This document shows positions 48,417 to 56,821 of a DNA stretch of 64,000 bases, piece by piece. The stretch covers positions 1 to 64,000 of the forward strand of contig NZ_JAAIWK010000019.1 of the NCBI RefSeq assembly GCF_011008565.1. Reading direction: 5' to 3'. A model generated the notes under the pieces. That model searched no databases and was not told the origin of the DNA. It worked only from the letters and a program-made list of their open reading frames with translations. Numbering within the stretch: the first letter of the stretch is position 1; each line of letters begins with the position of its first letter. The translations under genes were made by a program, and so were the position numbers. This stretch comes from Heyndrickxia ginsengihumi. GTDB taxonomy: Bacteria; Bacillota; Bacilli; Bacillales; Bacillaceae_C.

Positions 48417-49391
48417 TTATTTATTTAACTCTCGATGTTGGATTGCTTGAGCAATAAGCCCTCCATGAAAGCGACCATTCTCAATAAATATTTCATTTGC
48501 ATTATTTCCCGCCGCAATGACGCCCGCAATAAAGATCCCTCGTATATTCGTTTCCATCGTCTCATCGTCATATTCAGGTCTTCCTGTAGCCTTATCAATT
48601 TCAATTCCCATCTTTGCTAAAAATGAATGATCAGGATGATAGCCGATCATTGCGAAAACAAAATCGTTCGCAATTTCTTTTTGTTCATCATTCACCGTAT
48701 AAATTACACTTTTCTCTTTAATTTCTTTAAGATGTGCATGGAATTCAAGCTTCACTTTGCCGTTGCGAACAAGAGAATCAAATTCAGGCAAAATCCATGG
48801 TTTAACACTTTCTGAATAACGAGATCCACGATATAGAACAGTCACACGGGCACCCGCTTTGTTTAGTTCAATGGCAGCGTCTACGGCTGAATTTTTGCCC
48901 CCCACAACAACGACGTCCGTATCAAAATATGGATGTGGCTCTTTAAAGTAGTGATGTACTTTATTTAAATTTTCACCAGGAATATGTAATAAGTTTGGAT
49001 TGTCATAGTATCCAGTAGCAATAATCACATACGAAGTTTCATATATATTCTTTGATGTTTTCACAAAAAACATACCATTTTCTTGTTTTTCAACGCTAAG
49101 AACTGCTTCAAACCGATTAATCCGCAACTGTTTTCTTTTTACTACTTCTCGATAATAAGTTAGTGCCTGATTTCTTTTTGGTTTTAAGTTTTCGGTAATA
49201 AAAGGCACTTCGCCAATTTCAAGACGATCACTTGAACTGAAAAATGTTTGATGAGTTGGATAATGATAAATGGCATTGACAATATTTCCTTTTTCAATAA
49301 CAAGTGGACTCTTCCCTATATTTTGTAATTCTATCGCTGCGGATAAGCCGCATGGACCGCCGCCAATAATAATACATTCTTCTTTTTGCAT
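48417..49391 (-). CDS. ypdA: Bacillithiol disulfide reductase YpdA (Bdr)
   Basis: FAD/NADPH-dependent reductase of the thioredoxin-reductase superfamily, shown in other Firmicutes to reduce bacillithiol disulfide. 324 residues from ATG at 49391 after GAGGTG. FAD motif IIGGGPCGLSAA with Cys14, the residue reported as important; NADPH motif VVVVGGKNSAVDAAIELN; C-terminal IFIAGVIAAGNNANEIFIENG. No CxxC pair, as expected. Fits with bshA and bshB1 elsewhere in the window. Confidence 0.94.
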   Translation of the reverse strand: MQKEECIIIGGGPCGLSAAIELQNIGKSPLVIEKGNIVNAIYHYPTHQTFFSSSDRLEIGEVPFITENLKPKRNQALTYYREVVKRKQLRINRFEAVLSVEKQENGMFFVKTSKNIYETSYVIIATGYYDNPNLLHIPGENLNKVHHYFKEPHPYFDTDVVVVGGKNSAVDAAIELNKAGARVTVLYRGSRYSESVKPWILPEFDSLVRNGKVKLEFHAHLKEIKEKSVIYTVNDEQKEIANDFVFAMIGYHPDHSFLAKMGIEIDKATGRPEYDDETMETNIRGIFIAGVIAAGNNANEIFIENGRFHGGLIAQAIQHRELNK

Positions 49392-49432
49392 GAAAATCAC
49401 CTCATATCATGAATACAACAAATTAAATACAC

Positions 49433-49467
49433 AAAAATCTCCTATCATAATATGATAGGAGATTTTT
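49433..49467 (-). terminator. Terminator of gudB
   Basis: Nearly perfect palindrome AAATCTCCTATCAT / ATGATAGGAGATTT with 3-base loop and long T run on both ends; it lies 30 bases past the gudB stop. Confidence 0.9.
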
Positions 49468-49497
49468 TCTTCCTCTGCAATGTTAAAGTATTGCGGA

Positions 49498-50775
49498 TTA
49501 GATCCAACCTCTGAAGCGTGATGCCTCTGCTACTCTTCTTACACCGATCATATAAGCAGCTAATCGCATATTCACTCTTCTTGATTGCGCAGTTTGGTAA
49601 ACTGTATTAAAAGAATTCACTAATACTTTTTCAAGTTTTTCTTCTACTTCTTCTTCGGTCCAATAATAACCTTGGTTATTTTGCACCCATTCAAAGTAAG
49701 AAACTGTCACTCCACCAGAGGAAGCAAGTACATCCGGTACTAATAAAATACCGCGATTTGTTAAAATTTCGGTTGCTTCTAATGTTGTAGGGCCATTGGC
49801 TGCCTCCACTACAATTTTTGCCTTAATATTATTTGCATTTTCTTCGGTAATTTGATTTTCAATCGCCGCAGGAACGAGAATATCACAATCAAGTTCTAAC
49901 AGTTCTTTATTAGAAATCGTATTTTTGAATAAAGTTGTTACTGTTCCGAAACTATCACGGCGATCAAGCAAGTAATCAATATCCAAACCTTCTTCATCAT
50001 AAAGACCACCGTATGCATCTGAAATGCCAATCACTTTCGCACCAGCATCGTGCATAAACTTCGCTAAAAAGCTGCCGGCATTCCCGAATCCTTGAATAAC
50101 TACACGGGCACCTTCCAACTTGATACCGCGTTTTTTCGCAGCTTCTCGAATACAAATCGTAACACCTTTGGCTGTTGCCGATTCCCGTCCGTGTGAACCA
50201 CCAAGTACAAGCGGTTTTCCAGTAATGAAACCAGGAGAATTAAATTCATCAATTCGGCTATATTCATCCATCATCCAAGCCATAATTTGTGAGTTCGTAA
50301 ATACATCGGGTGCTGGAATATCTTTAGTAGGCCCAACAATTTGACTAATTGCTCGAACATAGCCTCTACTTAAATTTTCTAATTCCCGGAATGACATTTT
50401 ACGAGGATCACAAATAATTCCTCCTTTACCGCCTCCATATGGTAAGTTCACGATACCACATTTAAGCGTCATCCAAATAGATAATGCCTTTACTTCATTT
50501 TCTGTTACATCCGGATGGAATCTAACGCCACCCTTTGTTGGCCCAACAGCATCATTATGCTGAGCACGATAACCGGTAAACACTTTAGTTGAACCGTCAT
50601 CCATTTTTACCGGTATCTTAACAGTTAACATGCGCAGAGGTTCTTTTAAAAGCTCATAAACTTCTTCGGGATACCCTAACCTTTCAAGAGCCTCGTGAAT
50701 GATTGTTTGCGTTGATTTTAATACATCATGATTTACGTCGGTTGTTTTATTATCTGCACCCTTTTCGGCTGCCAT
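49498..50775 (-). CDS. gudB: NAD-specific glutamate dehydrogenase
   Basis: Catabolic deamination of glutamate to 2-oxoglutarate. 425 residues; AGGAGG precedes the ATG. Motifs: GPTKGGVRFHPDV, catalytic Lys region LPYGGGKGGIICDP, Rossmann VVIQGFGNAGSFLAKF and EAANGPTT. The segment ENEVKALSIW shows a single VKA, so the nine-base duplication that inactivates gudB in B. subtilis 168 is absent and the enzyme should be active. Confidence 0.97.
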   Translation of the reverse strand: MAAEKGADNKTTDVNHDVLKSTQTIIHEALERLGYPEEVYELLKEPLRMLTVKIPVKMDDGSTKVFTGYRAQHNDAVGPTKGGVRFHPDVTENEVKALSIWMTLKCGIVNLPYGGGKGGIICDPRKMSFRELENLSRGYVRAISQIVGPTKDIPAPDVFTNSQIMAWMMDEYSRIDEFNSPGFITGKPLVLGGSHGRESATAKGVTICIREAAKKRGIKLEGARVVIQGFGNAGSFLAKFMHDAGAKVIGISDAYGGLYDEEGLDIDYLLDRRDSFGTVTTLFKNTISNKELLELDCDILVPAAIENQITEENANNIKAKIVVEAANGPTTLEATEILTNRGILLVPDVLASSGGVTVSYFEWVQNNQGYYWTEEEVEEKLEKVLVNSFNTVYQTAQSRRVNMRLAAYMIGVRRVAEASRFRGWI

Positions 50776-51095
50776 TATTGCAAACCTCCTAGATACTTTT
50801 AAATATCGCTTTCAAAAATAGTATACATCTTTCGTTCATATATGCAAAATAAAAAATGAAGTAAAAATTAATAATTTAAAAACGCTTTACCCCTTAGTCT
50901 TGTCGATTATTGTCTAATGATTTTTTTATCATAAAAGATCGACATGAATCAACAAAAAAGAAGCAAAAGAATGCTTAACACTATTATTTTTTCACTCTTC
51001 TTTAAATATACTGATATAAAACAATTAGAGATAGCAGTTGAAGCCAAAACACAAGCAGGAAAACCAAATATTGTTAGCCAATCTTGCTTACAAAA
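50776..51095. other. Intergenic region between mecB and gudB
   Basis: About 320 bases, A+T-rich. It should contain the gudB promoter. A sequence TTGAAAGCGATATTT on the minus strand (50815-50801) partly resembles a catabolite-responsive element but lacks the conserved right end. A 51-codon plus-strand frame (50944-51099) has no ribosome binding site. Confidence 0.4.
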
Positions 51096-51644
51096 CTAGT
51101 GGAAATATAACAAAATTTCATCAAATGCATGATCTTCAAAAATGGGAATACCATATTCTTCAATCATCGCTTCTGAAATCGTTGCTTTTTCACTAAATTC
51201 ATAAAATAAAGCTGAATATGGAGTATATTCAACAATCACATAATAATAATTTTCAAATTCATAAAGCTTGCTATTGCATATCTTATTTAAATTGTTAAGT
51301 TGAATAGCTAAAGAAATCACGTCTTCTATGTTTTCAAAACAATACACATCATTGGACATACGAATTGGCTCATATTGAAAATCATCATCCTCATTCAACG
51401 GTTCAGTTACGTCAAACAAAGTTAAAATTAGAACAATTTCTTTCACGTTAAATGAATAGATTTCTATTGAAAGGGTATCACTTGACTCAAGATGATACTC
51501 TTCATTGGCAAGATCTAACATTTCATCAAATAAATCATCCCAATTAATTGCATCAAAATCGTTTTCAAAAATGCCATGTTCAGATAATTCTTCAAATGAT
51601 ATTGAATATTTTATTTTATTTGATGAAAGACGTTCTAACTTCAT
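51096..51644 (-). CDS. mecB: Adapter protein MecB (MecA family)
   Basis: MecA paralogue (YpbH) that links substrates to the ClpC ATPase. 182 residues, very acidic. N-terminal domain begins MKLERLSSNKIKYSISFEEL and carries DDLFDEMLDLANEEY; the C-terminal domain contains EDVISLAIQLNN and LYEFENYYYVIVEY. Position before gudB, as in B. subtilis, favours MecB over MecA. Confidence 0.87.
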   Translation of the reverse strand: MKLERLSSNKIKYSISFEELSEHGIFENDFDAINWDDLFDEMLDLANEEYHLESSDTLSIEIYSFNVKEIVLILTLFDVTEPLNEDDDFQYEPIRMSNDVYCFENIEDVISLAIQLNNLNKICNSKLYEFENYYYVIVEYTPYSALFYEFSEKATISEAMIEEYGIPIFEDHAFDEILLYFH

Positions 51645-51711
51645 AGTATTCGCCCCCTAAGTATGGCTCTTGCTACCATACTATGTGAGCAAAAAAAGAA
51701 GGTGATTTCTA

Positions 51712-52488
51712 TTATGAATGATTTTTTATCGTAATAATATGCGTCTCCGGTTTTGCCCCTAAACGTAATGGGAGTCTCGTTGTTCCATACCCATTACTTA
51801 TTAGCAAGGTTGTCTGATCATATTGCTTTACTCCCCCTCTTTTATAAGGGCTAAAACCGAAAATATGAATCTGTCCACCATGCGTATGTCCGCTTAATAC
51901 TAATGATATTTGCATAACAGAAGAAAGTTGTTCGATAATTTTGGGATTATGGCTGACTAAAATGTTAAAATCTCTTTCTGTTACTCCTTCTAACGCTTTT
52001 TCAAGATCTTCTTTTTCTGTTGTTACATCGTCAACACCAACTAGCATAATACGCGAATTTCTAGTCCCGTCTAAAACAGTGGATGAATTTCTTAACATAT
52101 AAACATTATGTCTTTTAAACAAACTTTTTAGTATAGATTCCTGCAATTCATAATCGTTATTTCCCCAAACAAAATACATGGGGCCGATTTTACTTAACAG
52201 TGAAAGATTGTGCTCAATTCTTGCTAAAGGGACTCCTTTTTCAAGTAGATCTCCCCCAATAACAACAAATTGCGGTTTACTCGTTTGAATCATTTGGTCA
52301 ATCATGGACTTGTCAATTTTACGTCTATGTACATCGGAAATAAAATAAAAGGTCATTGAGCCAATTTCTTTAGGAAATGTGCTGAATGTAAACGTTTGGT
52401 ACAATACATGATTTTGAAATGCTTCCTGCAGCATGTAAATCAATAGAATGATTCCAATAATTACAATAAGCATATAAAAGTACGGCAT
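51712..52488 (-). CDS. ypbG: Metallophosphoesterase YpbG
   Basis: Calcineurin-like phosphoesterase, 258 residues from ATG at 52488 seven bases after TAGGAG. One N-terminal membrane helix (about 4-22), then the metal motifs in order: DVHRRKID, GGDLLEKG, WGNNDYE, SHNP and SGHTHGGQ. Catalytic set complete, except that the first motif is DVH as usual for this subgroup. Related membrane-anchored phosphoesterases act on lipid head groups or nucleotides; the substrate here is unknown. Confidence 0.9.
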   Translation of the reverse strand: MPYFYMLIVIIGIILLIYMLQEAFQNHVLYQTFTFSTFPKEIGSMTFYFISDVHRRKIDKSMIDQMIQTSKPQFVVIGGDLLEKGVPLARIEHNLSLLSKIGPMYFVWGNNDYELQESILKSLFKRHNVYMLRNSSTVLDGTRNSRIMLVGVDDVTTEKEDLEKALEGVTERDFNILVSHNPKIIEQLSSVMQISLVLSGHTHGGQIHIFGFSPYKRGGVKQYDQTTLLISNGYGTTRLPLRLGAKPETHIITIKNHS

Positions 52489-52816
52489 TTGTAAGCTCCT
52501 AAACAACAACATCATCTCTTACGATTATTTCCATTACAATATATTAAGAAACATACAACTGGTGATAATTGCCTACTTTTATCATTAGACGCTAGTCATG
52601 CAATTTGTTGTTATATCCATGATGATGGCAAAATGCATCTTATTCCTGGCGGTAGCAAGATAAGTCTCCATCATTGTCGGAATAACGTTAAACAAAGCCA
52701 AATCATAATAAACAATCAATGTTAATCATATGTTTTTTTAAAAAACTTCTTCACCTCCATTTTTAATATTAATTGTTAATTCAATAAAAACGAGTAAATT
52801 CCTTTTTTTAAATGCA
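52489..52816. other. Intergenic region between ypbG and cotJA
   Basis: Roughly 330 bases carrying the divergent promoters of ypbG (minus) and cotJABC (plus). Apart from the sigma-E-like site that follows I see no gene or structured RNA. Confidence 0.4.
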
Positions 52817-52845
52817 GAATGTTGGACAATATTCCCTCATAAAAT
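52817..52845 (+). promoter_or_regulatory. Candidate sigma-E promoter of cotJABC
   Basis: -35 GAATGTT (52817-52823), 14-base spacer, -10 CATAAAAT (52838-52845), 30 bases before cotJA. One mismatch each to the recalled sigma-E consensus. cotJ is a known sigma-E operon in B. subtilis. Confidence 0.6.
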
Positions 52846-52875
52846 TAAAAGAAAACATATGTTAGGAGGAAAAGT

Positions 52876-53094
52876 ATGAGCACGCCTTATAAAACATACA
52901 AACCGTTTATTGGTCCATTTGATCCTTGTCCGCCAATAAAAGAAAAGATTTATTCAACACCGCCAAATTTATATATGGGTTTTCAACCGCCAAATTTGCC
53001 ACAGTTTTCACCAAAAGATGCATTATATCGTGGTACATTATGGCAGCCGCTTTATGATTCATATTACAGTCCATACGAACGTGCAAAGGAGTGA
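52876..53094 (+). CDS. cotJA: Spore coat associated protein CotJA
   Basis: 72 residues, Pro- and Tyr-rich (FIGPFDPCPPIKEK, YMGFQPPNLPQF, YRGTLWQPLYDSYYSP), as typical for CotJA. TTAGGAGG precedes the ATG. First gene of cotJA-cotJB-cotJC. The proteins enter an inner coat layer; CotJA is needed for CotJC incorporation in B. subtilis. Confidence 0.93.
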   Translation: MSTPYKTYKPFIGPFDPCPPIKEKIYSTPPNLYMGFQPPNLPQFSPKDALYRGTLWQPLYDSYYSPYERAKE

Positions 53095-53100
53095 TCAGTG

Positions 53101-53361
53101 ATGAAAGAATTGCCACCTGAATATTATCAGTTATTAGAAGAACTGCAGGCCTTAGATTTCGTCATTGTAGAATTGAACTTATATTTAGACACGCATCCTG
53201 ATGATCAGAATGCCATTGAACAGTACAATGCAACAGTTAAAAGTCGTAAAAAAGTGAAGAGGGAATTTGAAAAACATTTTGGCCCACTTACGAGCTTTGG
53301 TTATAGCTATTCGCCTTATCCGTTTCAATGGAAGGAATCGCCTTGGCCCTGGGAAGTTTAA
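53101..53361 (+). CDS. cotJB: Spore coat protein CotJB
   Basis: 86 residues: MKELPPEYYQLLEELQALDF at the N-terminus, then LDTHPDD and an aromatic C-terminus (PYPFQWKESPWPWEV). The AAAGGAG site overlaps the cotJA stop and is nine bases before the ATG at 53101; the GTG one codon earlier is less likely. Middle gene of cotJ. Confidence 0.93.
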   Translation: MKELPPEYYQLLEELQALDFVIVELNLYLDTHPDDQNAIEQYNATVKSRKKVKREFEKHFGPLTSFGYSYSPYPFQWKESPWPWEV

Positions 53362-53395
53362 GATCATTACCAATTACTAAAGGAGTGGACTTTAA

Positions 53396-53965
53396 ATGTG
53401 GGTTTATGAGAAGAAACTTCAATATCCTGTAAGAGTAAGTACATGTAATCCGAAACTAGCAAAATTGCTGATTGAACAATATGGTGGCGCTGATGGTGAA
53501 CTTTCTGCAGCTCTTAGGTATTTAAATCAGCGTTACACAATTCCTGGCAAAGTAATAGGTTTATTAAACGATATTGGCACTGAAGAATTTGCCCATTTAG
53601 AAATGATCGCAACGATGGTCTATAAATTAACAAAAGATGCAACACCTGACCAACTTAAAGCGGCTGGTTTAGATGCGCATTATGTTGATCATGATAAAGC
53701 ATTACATTATCATAACGCTGCGGGAGTTCCTTGGACGGCATCATATATACAAGCAAAAGGAGATCCAATTGCAGACATTTACGAAGATATTGCAGCTGAA
53801 GAAAAGGCAAGGGCTACTTATCAATGGATTATTAATTTAAGCGACGATCCAGATTTAAACGATGGTTTACGCTTTTTGCGTGAACGAGAAATCGTACATT
53901 CACAAAGATTTAGAGAGGCTGCACAAATACTTATTGAAGAAAGAAATAAGAAAAAGTATTTTTGA
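53396..53965 (+). CDS. cotJC: Spore coat protein CotJC (manganese catalase-like)
   Basis: 189 residues, ferritin-like di-manganese fold. Metal-ligand motifs are visible: GGADGELSAALRY, GTEEFAHLEMI (ExxH), YEDIAAEEKARATYQW and REREIVHSQRF (ExxH). It resembles Mn catalases and may protect spores from peroxide. GGAGTG precedes the ATG. Last gene of the cotJ operon, followed by a terminator. Confidence 0.96.
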   Translation: MWVYEKKLQYPVRVSTCNPKLAKLLIEQYGGADGELSAALRYLNQRYTIPGKVIGLLNDIGTEEFAHLEMIATMVYKLTKDATPDQLKAAGLDAHYVDHDKALHYHNAAGVPWTASYIQAKGDPIADIYEDIAAEEKARATYQWIINLSDDPDLNDGLRFLREREIVHSQRFREAAQILIEERNKKKYF

Positions 53966-53998
53966 GAAGATGAAATATCTTCTCATTTTTATTTTTTG
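53963..53998 (+). terminator. Terminator of cotJABC
   Basis: TGAGAAGAT, short loop, ATCTTCTCA, then TTTTTATTTTTT. The stem begins at the cotJC stop codon. Confidence 0.9.
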
Positions 53999-54027
53999 GA
54001 AAAATCCTGCAGCTCATCTTGCACATG

Positions 54028-54483
54028 TCATTTACTCTCATGGTATAAGTTAATATCATACTGTGTTTTCATCATTTCAAAAATTTCATGACGCTTTTTC
54101 CATGCCTCACCTTTCCATAAATCTTTACTGCGATCAATAATTTCACAACGTAAATCTTGAAATTCCTTTTCTGCTTTTTCCTTTTTATCAAATAAAATTT
54201 TACTCATTCCCCATAAACAAACAATTAATAATAATGAAAAGATATATAATTGGTGATTAAAAACGACTTCAAAAAGTTCAAATAATGTATATGAATAAGG
54301 GCGGACAAAAAAATAAAACAAACAAAACGACCAAAGAAATGTATATAAAATACTTGTCCATAATATGAGCTGATGCTTCTTTTTTAAGCGTTCAAATTTA
54401 TACTTTCGATCAACGACATGCTGCAGCATTTGTTTTGTCGCTTCATCTGTTTGTTCATTCAAATTGACGATAGACGGCTCCAT
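54028..54483 (-). CDS. ypbF: YpbF family membrane protein (DUF2663)
   Basis: 151 residues with two membrane helices (about 42-62 and 78-97) and cytoplasmic ends. The C-terminus WKKRHEIFEMMKTQYDINLY with ESK at the end is the conserved family signature. AGAGGTGAG precedes the ATG. Function unknown. Convergent with cotJC. Confidence 0.85.
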   Translation of the reverse strand: MEPSIVNLNEQTDEATKQMLQHVVDRKYKFERLKKKHQLILWTSILYTFLWSFCLFYFFVRPYSYTLFELFEVVFNHQLYIFSLLLIVCLWGMSKILFDKKEKAEKEFQDLRCEIIDRSKDLWKGEAWKKRHEIFEMMKTQYDINLYHESK

Positions 54484-54543
54484 CCATTCTCACCTCTACC
54501 ATCAATATATGTACTTGTACAATAATATATGTTTAAAGTTTTC

Positions 54544-54771
54544 TTATTTAACGAAAGAAGAATAAATAATAAAAACCGCAATTGGTAATATGACAAAAAA
54601 GATCGACAATACTGTTAAAAGCGGAAATTGAATATTCGATTTACGTTTGCTTCCATACCTTTCAACCCGGGAAGACTTTATTTCATCTTTGCTTACTTTC
54701 CCATTTTGATTTATTTTTTCAAGCTTTTGGCGCTTTTTTTCAACTTGTTCCTGATAATATTCTAATTTCAT
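54544..54771 (-). CDS. Short YpbE-like membrane protein lacking a LysM domain
   Basis: 75 residues: a basic cytoplasmic part with SRVERYGSKRKSN, then one membrane helix (PLLTVLSIFFVILPIAVFII) and a stop four residues later. It occupies the place of ypbE, whose B. subtilis product has a comparable SRVER motif and helix followed by a long extracellular region with a LysM domain. No LysM-coding sequence follows in any frame of the 60-base gap to ypbF. It may be a truncated orthologue or a separate small protein. GAAGGGG precedes the ATG. Confidence 0.7.
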   Translation of the reverse strand: MKLEYYQEQVEKKRQKLEKINQNGKVSKDEIKSSRVERYGSKRKSNIQFPLLTVLSIFFVILPIAVFIIYSSFVK

Positions 54772-54798
54772 TTATAACCCCTTCTCCAAAACAATAAA

Positions 54799-55377
54799 TT
54801 AGTTTCCTTTTCTCTTTATTTGGATTCCTAATAAAAAATCAATGATAAAATGCATCACCATTGTGGTGATTAAGTTATGTTGTGAAATTTCGTAAACAAG
54901 TCCAAGCCAAAAACTTAAGATCAGCACATTTAATACTAAATACCAATGTTTCCAATAGCGAATATGCACAATAGCAAAAATAATGCTTGCCACTATTATA
55001 CCAGTATGTGTTTGAATCACTCCACGAAATAATAGTTCTTCACTGACAGCAATCAGTAACGTTAACATAAAAATTTGCAAAATAGAACGATGCTGAAATA
55101 TTTTTTTATTAACACCGCCATCATCATAATAAGCTTCAGGCAGCAGCCACATAAACAGGAAATCAAGCATCACAACTAAAATACCGCTTATTACACCATA
55201 TGTGAGTACTTGCATATCTATACGAAAGAGTGATAAAAAGGAAGACAAATCTTTAAATAACCATAATCCTAAAATAAGGGCAATAATTAATAAAAGTAGT
55301 TGAGTAAAGATTAAATGAAACGTCAATTCCTTATCTGATAAAGTTTGTATTATTTCTGCTTGTGATTTTTTCTTCAA
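54799..55377 (-). CDS. ypbD: CPBP-family intramembrane protease YpbD
   Basis: 192 residues, six to seven membrane helices, CAAX-protease/bacteriocin-processing (ABI/Rce1) family. Catalytic motifs: EExxxR as AVSEELLFRGVI, FxxxH as IIFAIVHIRYW, and a third histidine in TTMVMHFIIDF. The start is TTG at 55377, three bases past the recQ stop. Substrates unknown. Confidence 0.88.
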   Translation of the reverse strand: MKKKSQAEIIQTLSDKELTFHLIFTQLLLLIIALILGLWLFKDLSSFLSLFRIDMQVLTYGVISGILVVMLDFLFMWLLPEAYYDDGGVNKKIFQHRSILQIFMLTLLIAVSEELLFRGVIQTHTGIIVASIIFAIVHIRYWKHWYLVLNVLILSFWLGLVYEISQHNLITTMVMHFIIDFLLGIQIKRKGN

Positions 55378-55380
55378 TGG

Positions 55381-56817
55381 CTACTCACTTCTAATCAATA
55401 GTTTTTTCAACATGCTTTCCCACGTTTCTTCTTTTGATGGCTGTATGTTTTTGTGATTACGATTTTTATAACGATCTATATTTACTCCACATATGTCGCA
55501 ACAGTTGTCTTCTGTTTTTATTTCTGCTTCATTAAAATAGGATAATATCATATTTCTTCGACATCTCTCTACATTTTGAATCCAATTTCTCATTTCCCGC
55601 AACTTCTGTTTTTTAAACTCTAGCCGCTTATCACGGACAGTTTTTACTTGCTGAATTAATTGCTGATTGTTTCCATTTAGATGACGATAATGCTCTAAAA
55701 ATCTAATTTGATGATCCGCTAGTTGTACATCAATATTCTGTTTTTGATCACTTGTATATTGATAATACAACTCAATTTGTGTGTCTGTTGGTAATTCTGA
55801 TTCAATTAATTGCAAAGGCAATGATTCGTCACCATTGCTATATAAAAGTATTGCCACACTTGGTAGACCATCTCTCCCTGCTCTACCGATTTCTTGTAAA
55901 TACGATTCAATTTGTGACGGACAGTGATAATGAATAACAAAACGAATATCACCTTTATTAATGCCCATGCCAAACGCACTCGTTGCACATATGACTTCTA
56001 TTTGTCCGTATAAAAATTGTTGCTGAATGAGAATCCTTTGTTCACCATCCATGCCACCATGATAAGCGGATGTTTCCGCTATCCCAGCATTTTGTATGCG
56101 AGCGGCCATCTCCTCTGCCGCTTTCTTACTTGAAAAATAAATAATCCCTGGCTTTTGTAAATATTTTAAATAGTTAAACAGTGTGGTTTCTTTTTCCTGA
56201 TAATGTTCTACATACTCAACGATCATGGCAATATTTGATCGATTGACAGAGTAAATAAATTGTTTAGGTGCTTCTAATTGTAAAAATGAACAAATATCCT
56301 CTCGGACTGCTTTAGTTGCTGTTGCCGTTAAAGCTAATGTAAGTGGATCTTTCAATTTCTTTCTTATCGTTCCTAAATCTGAATAATCGGGTCTAAAATC
56401 ATGTCCCCACTGTGAAATACAATGTGCTTCATCTACAACGAATAGTGCAATCGTAAGTTTTTTAATTTTTTGTAAAACATAATCATTATGTAACATTTCT
56501 GGTGAAATAAAAATAAAGCGAAAACGATGTAATTGCTGCAAAATTCGATTACGTTCCTCCCCTTGTAAAAAAGAGTTAATCGCTACAACATGTTTTTCAC
56601 CTCTCAATTTTAACTGTTCAACTTGATCCTGCATCAAAGACAATAATGGCGATACAATTAGAATCGTTCCTGTTAATATATAGGCTGGTAGTTGGTAGCA
56701 CAATGATTTTCCTGTTCCAGTCGGAAGCATTGCAAGTGTATCATTCCCACTTAAAATGGACGTAATGATTTCTTCTTGTCCTTCACGAAAATGATCAAAA
56801 CCAAAATGTTGTTTCAA
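55381..56817 (-). CDS. recQ: RecQ-family ATP-dependent DNA helicase (RecS-like)
   Basis: 3'-5' helicase for recombination repair. At least 478 residues: motif I MLPTGTGKSLCYQLPA, motif II VVDEAHCISQWGHDFRP, motif VI QEIGRAGRDGLPS, and a C-terminal zinc-binding set Cys...CysCys-x2-Cys (VERCRRN ... CCDIC). No HRDC domain, as in B. subtilis RecS. The frame has only TTG at 56817 as a normal start, without a binding site; an ATC at 56835 lies six bases after AGGTGA and would add DLHDK-type residues (see findings). It follows ypbB. Confidence 0.93.
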   Translation of the reverse strand: MKQHFGFDHFREGQEEIITSILSGNDTLAMLPTGTGKSLCYQLPAYILTGTILIVSPLLSLMQDQVEQLKLRGEKHVVAINSFLQGEERNRILQQLHRFRFIFISPEMLHNDYVLQKIKKLTIALFVVDEAHCISQWGHDFRPDYSDLGTIRKKLKDPLTLALTATATKAVREDICSFLQLEAPKQFIYSVNRSNIAMIVEYVEHYQEKETTLFNYLKYLQKPGIIYFSSKKAAEEMAARIQNAGIAETSAYHGGMDGEQRILIQQQFLYGQIEVICATSAFGMGINKGDIRFVIHYHCPSQIESYLQEIGRAGRDGLPSVAILLYSNGDESLPLQLIESELPTDTQIELYYQYTSDQKQNIDVQLADHQIRFLEHYRHLNGNNQQLIQQVKTVRDKRLEFKKQKLREMRNWIQNVERCRRNMILSYFNEAEIKTEDNCCDICGVNIDRYKNRNHKNIQPSKEETWESMLKKLLIRSE

Positions 56818-56821
56818 TTTG

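Noticed and set aside
50944-51099. 51-codon plus-strand frame upstream of gudB
   Set aside because: No Shine-Dalgarno sequence before the ATG and convergent overlap with the mecB end; not supported.
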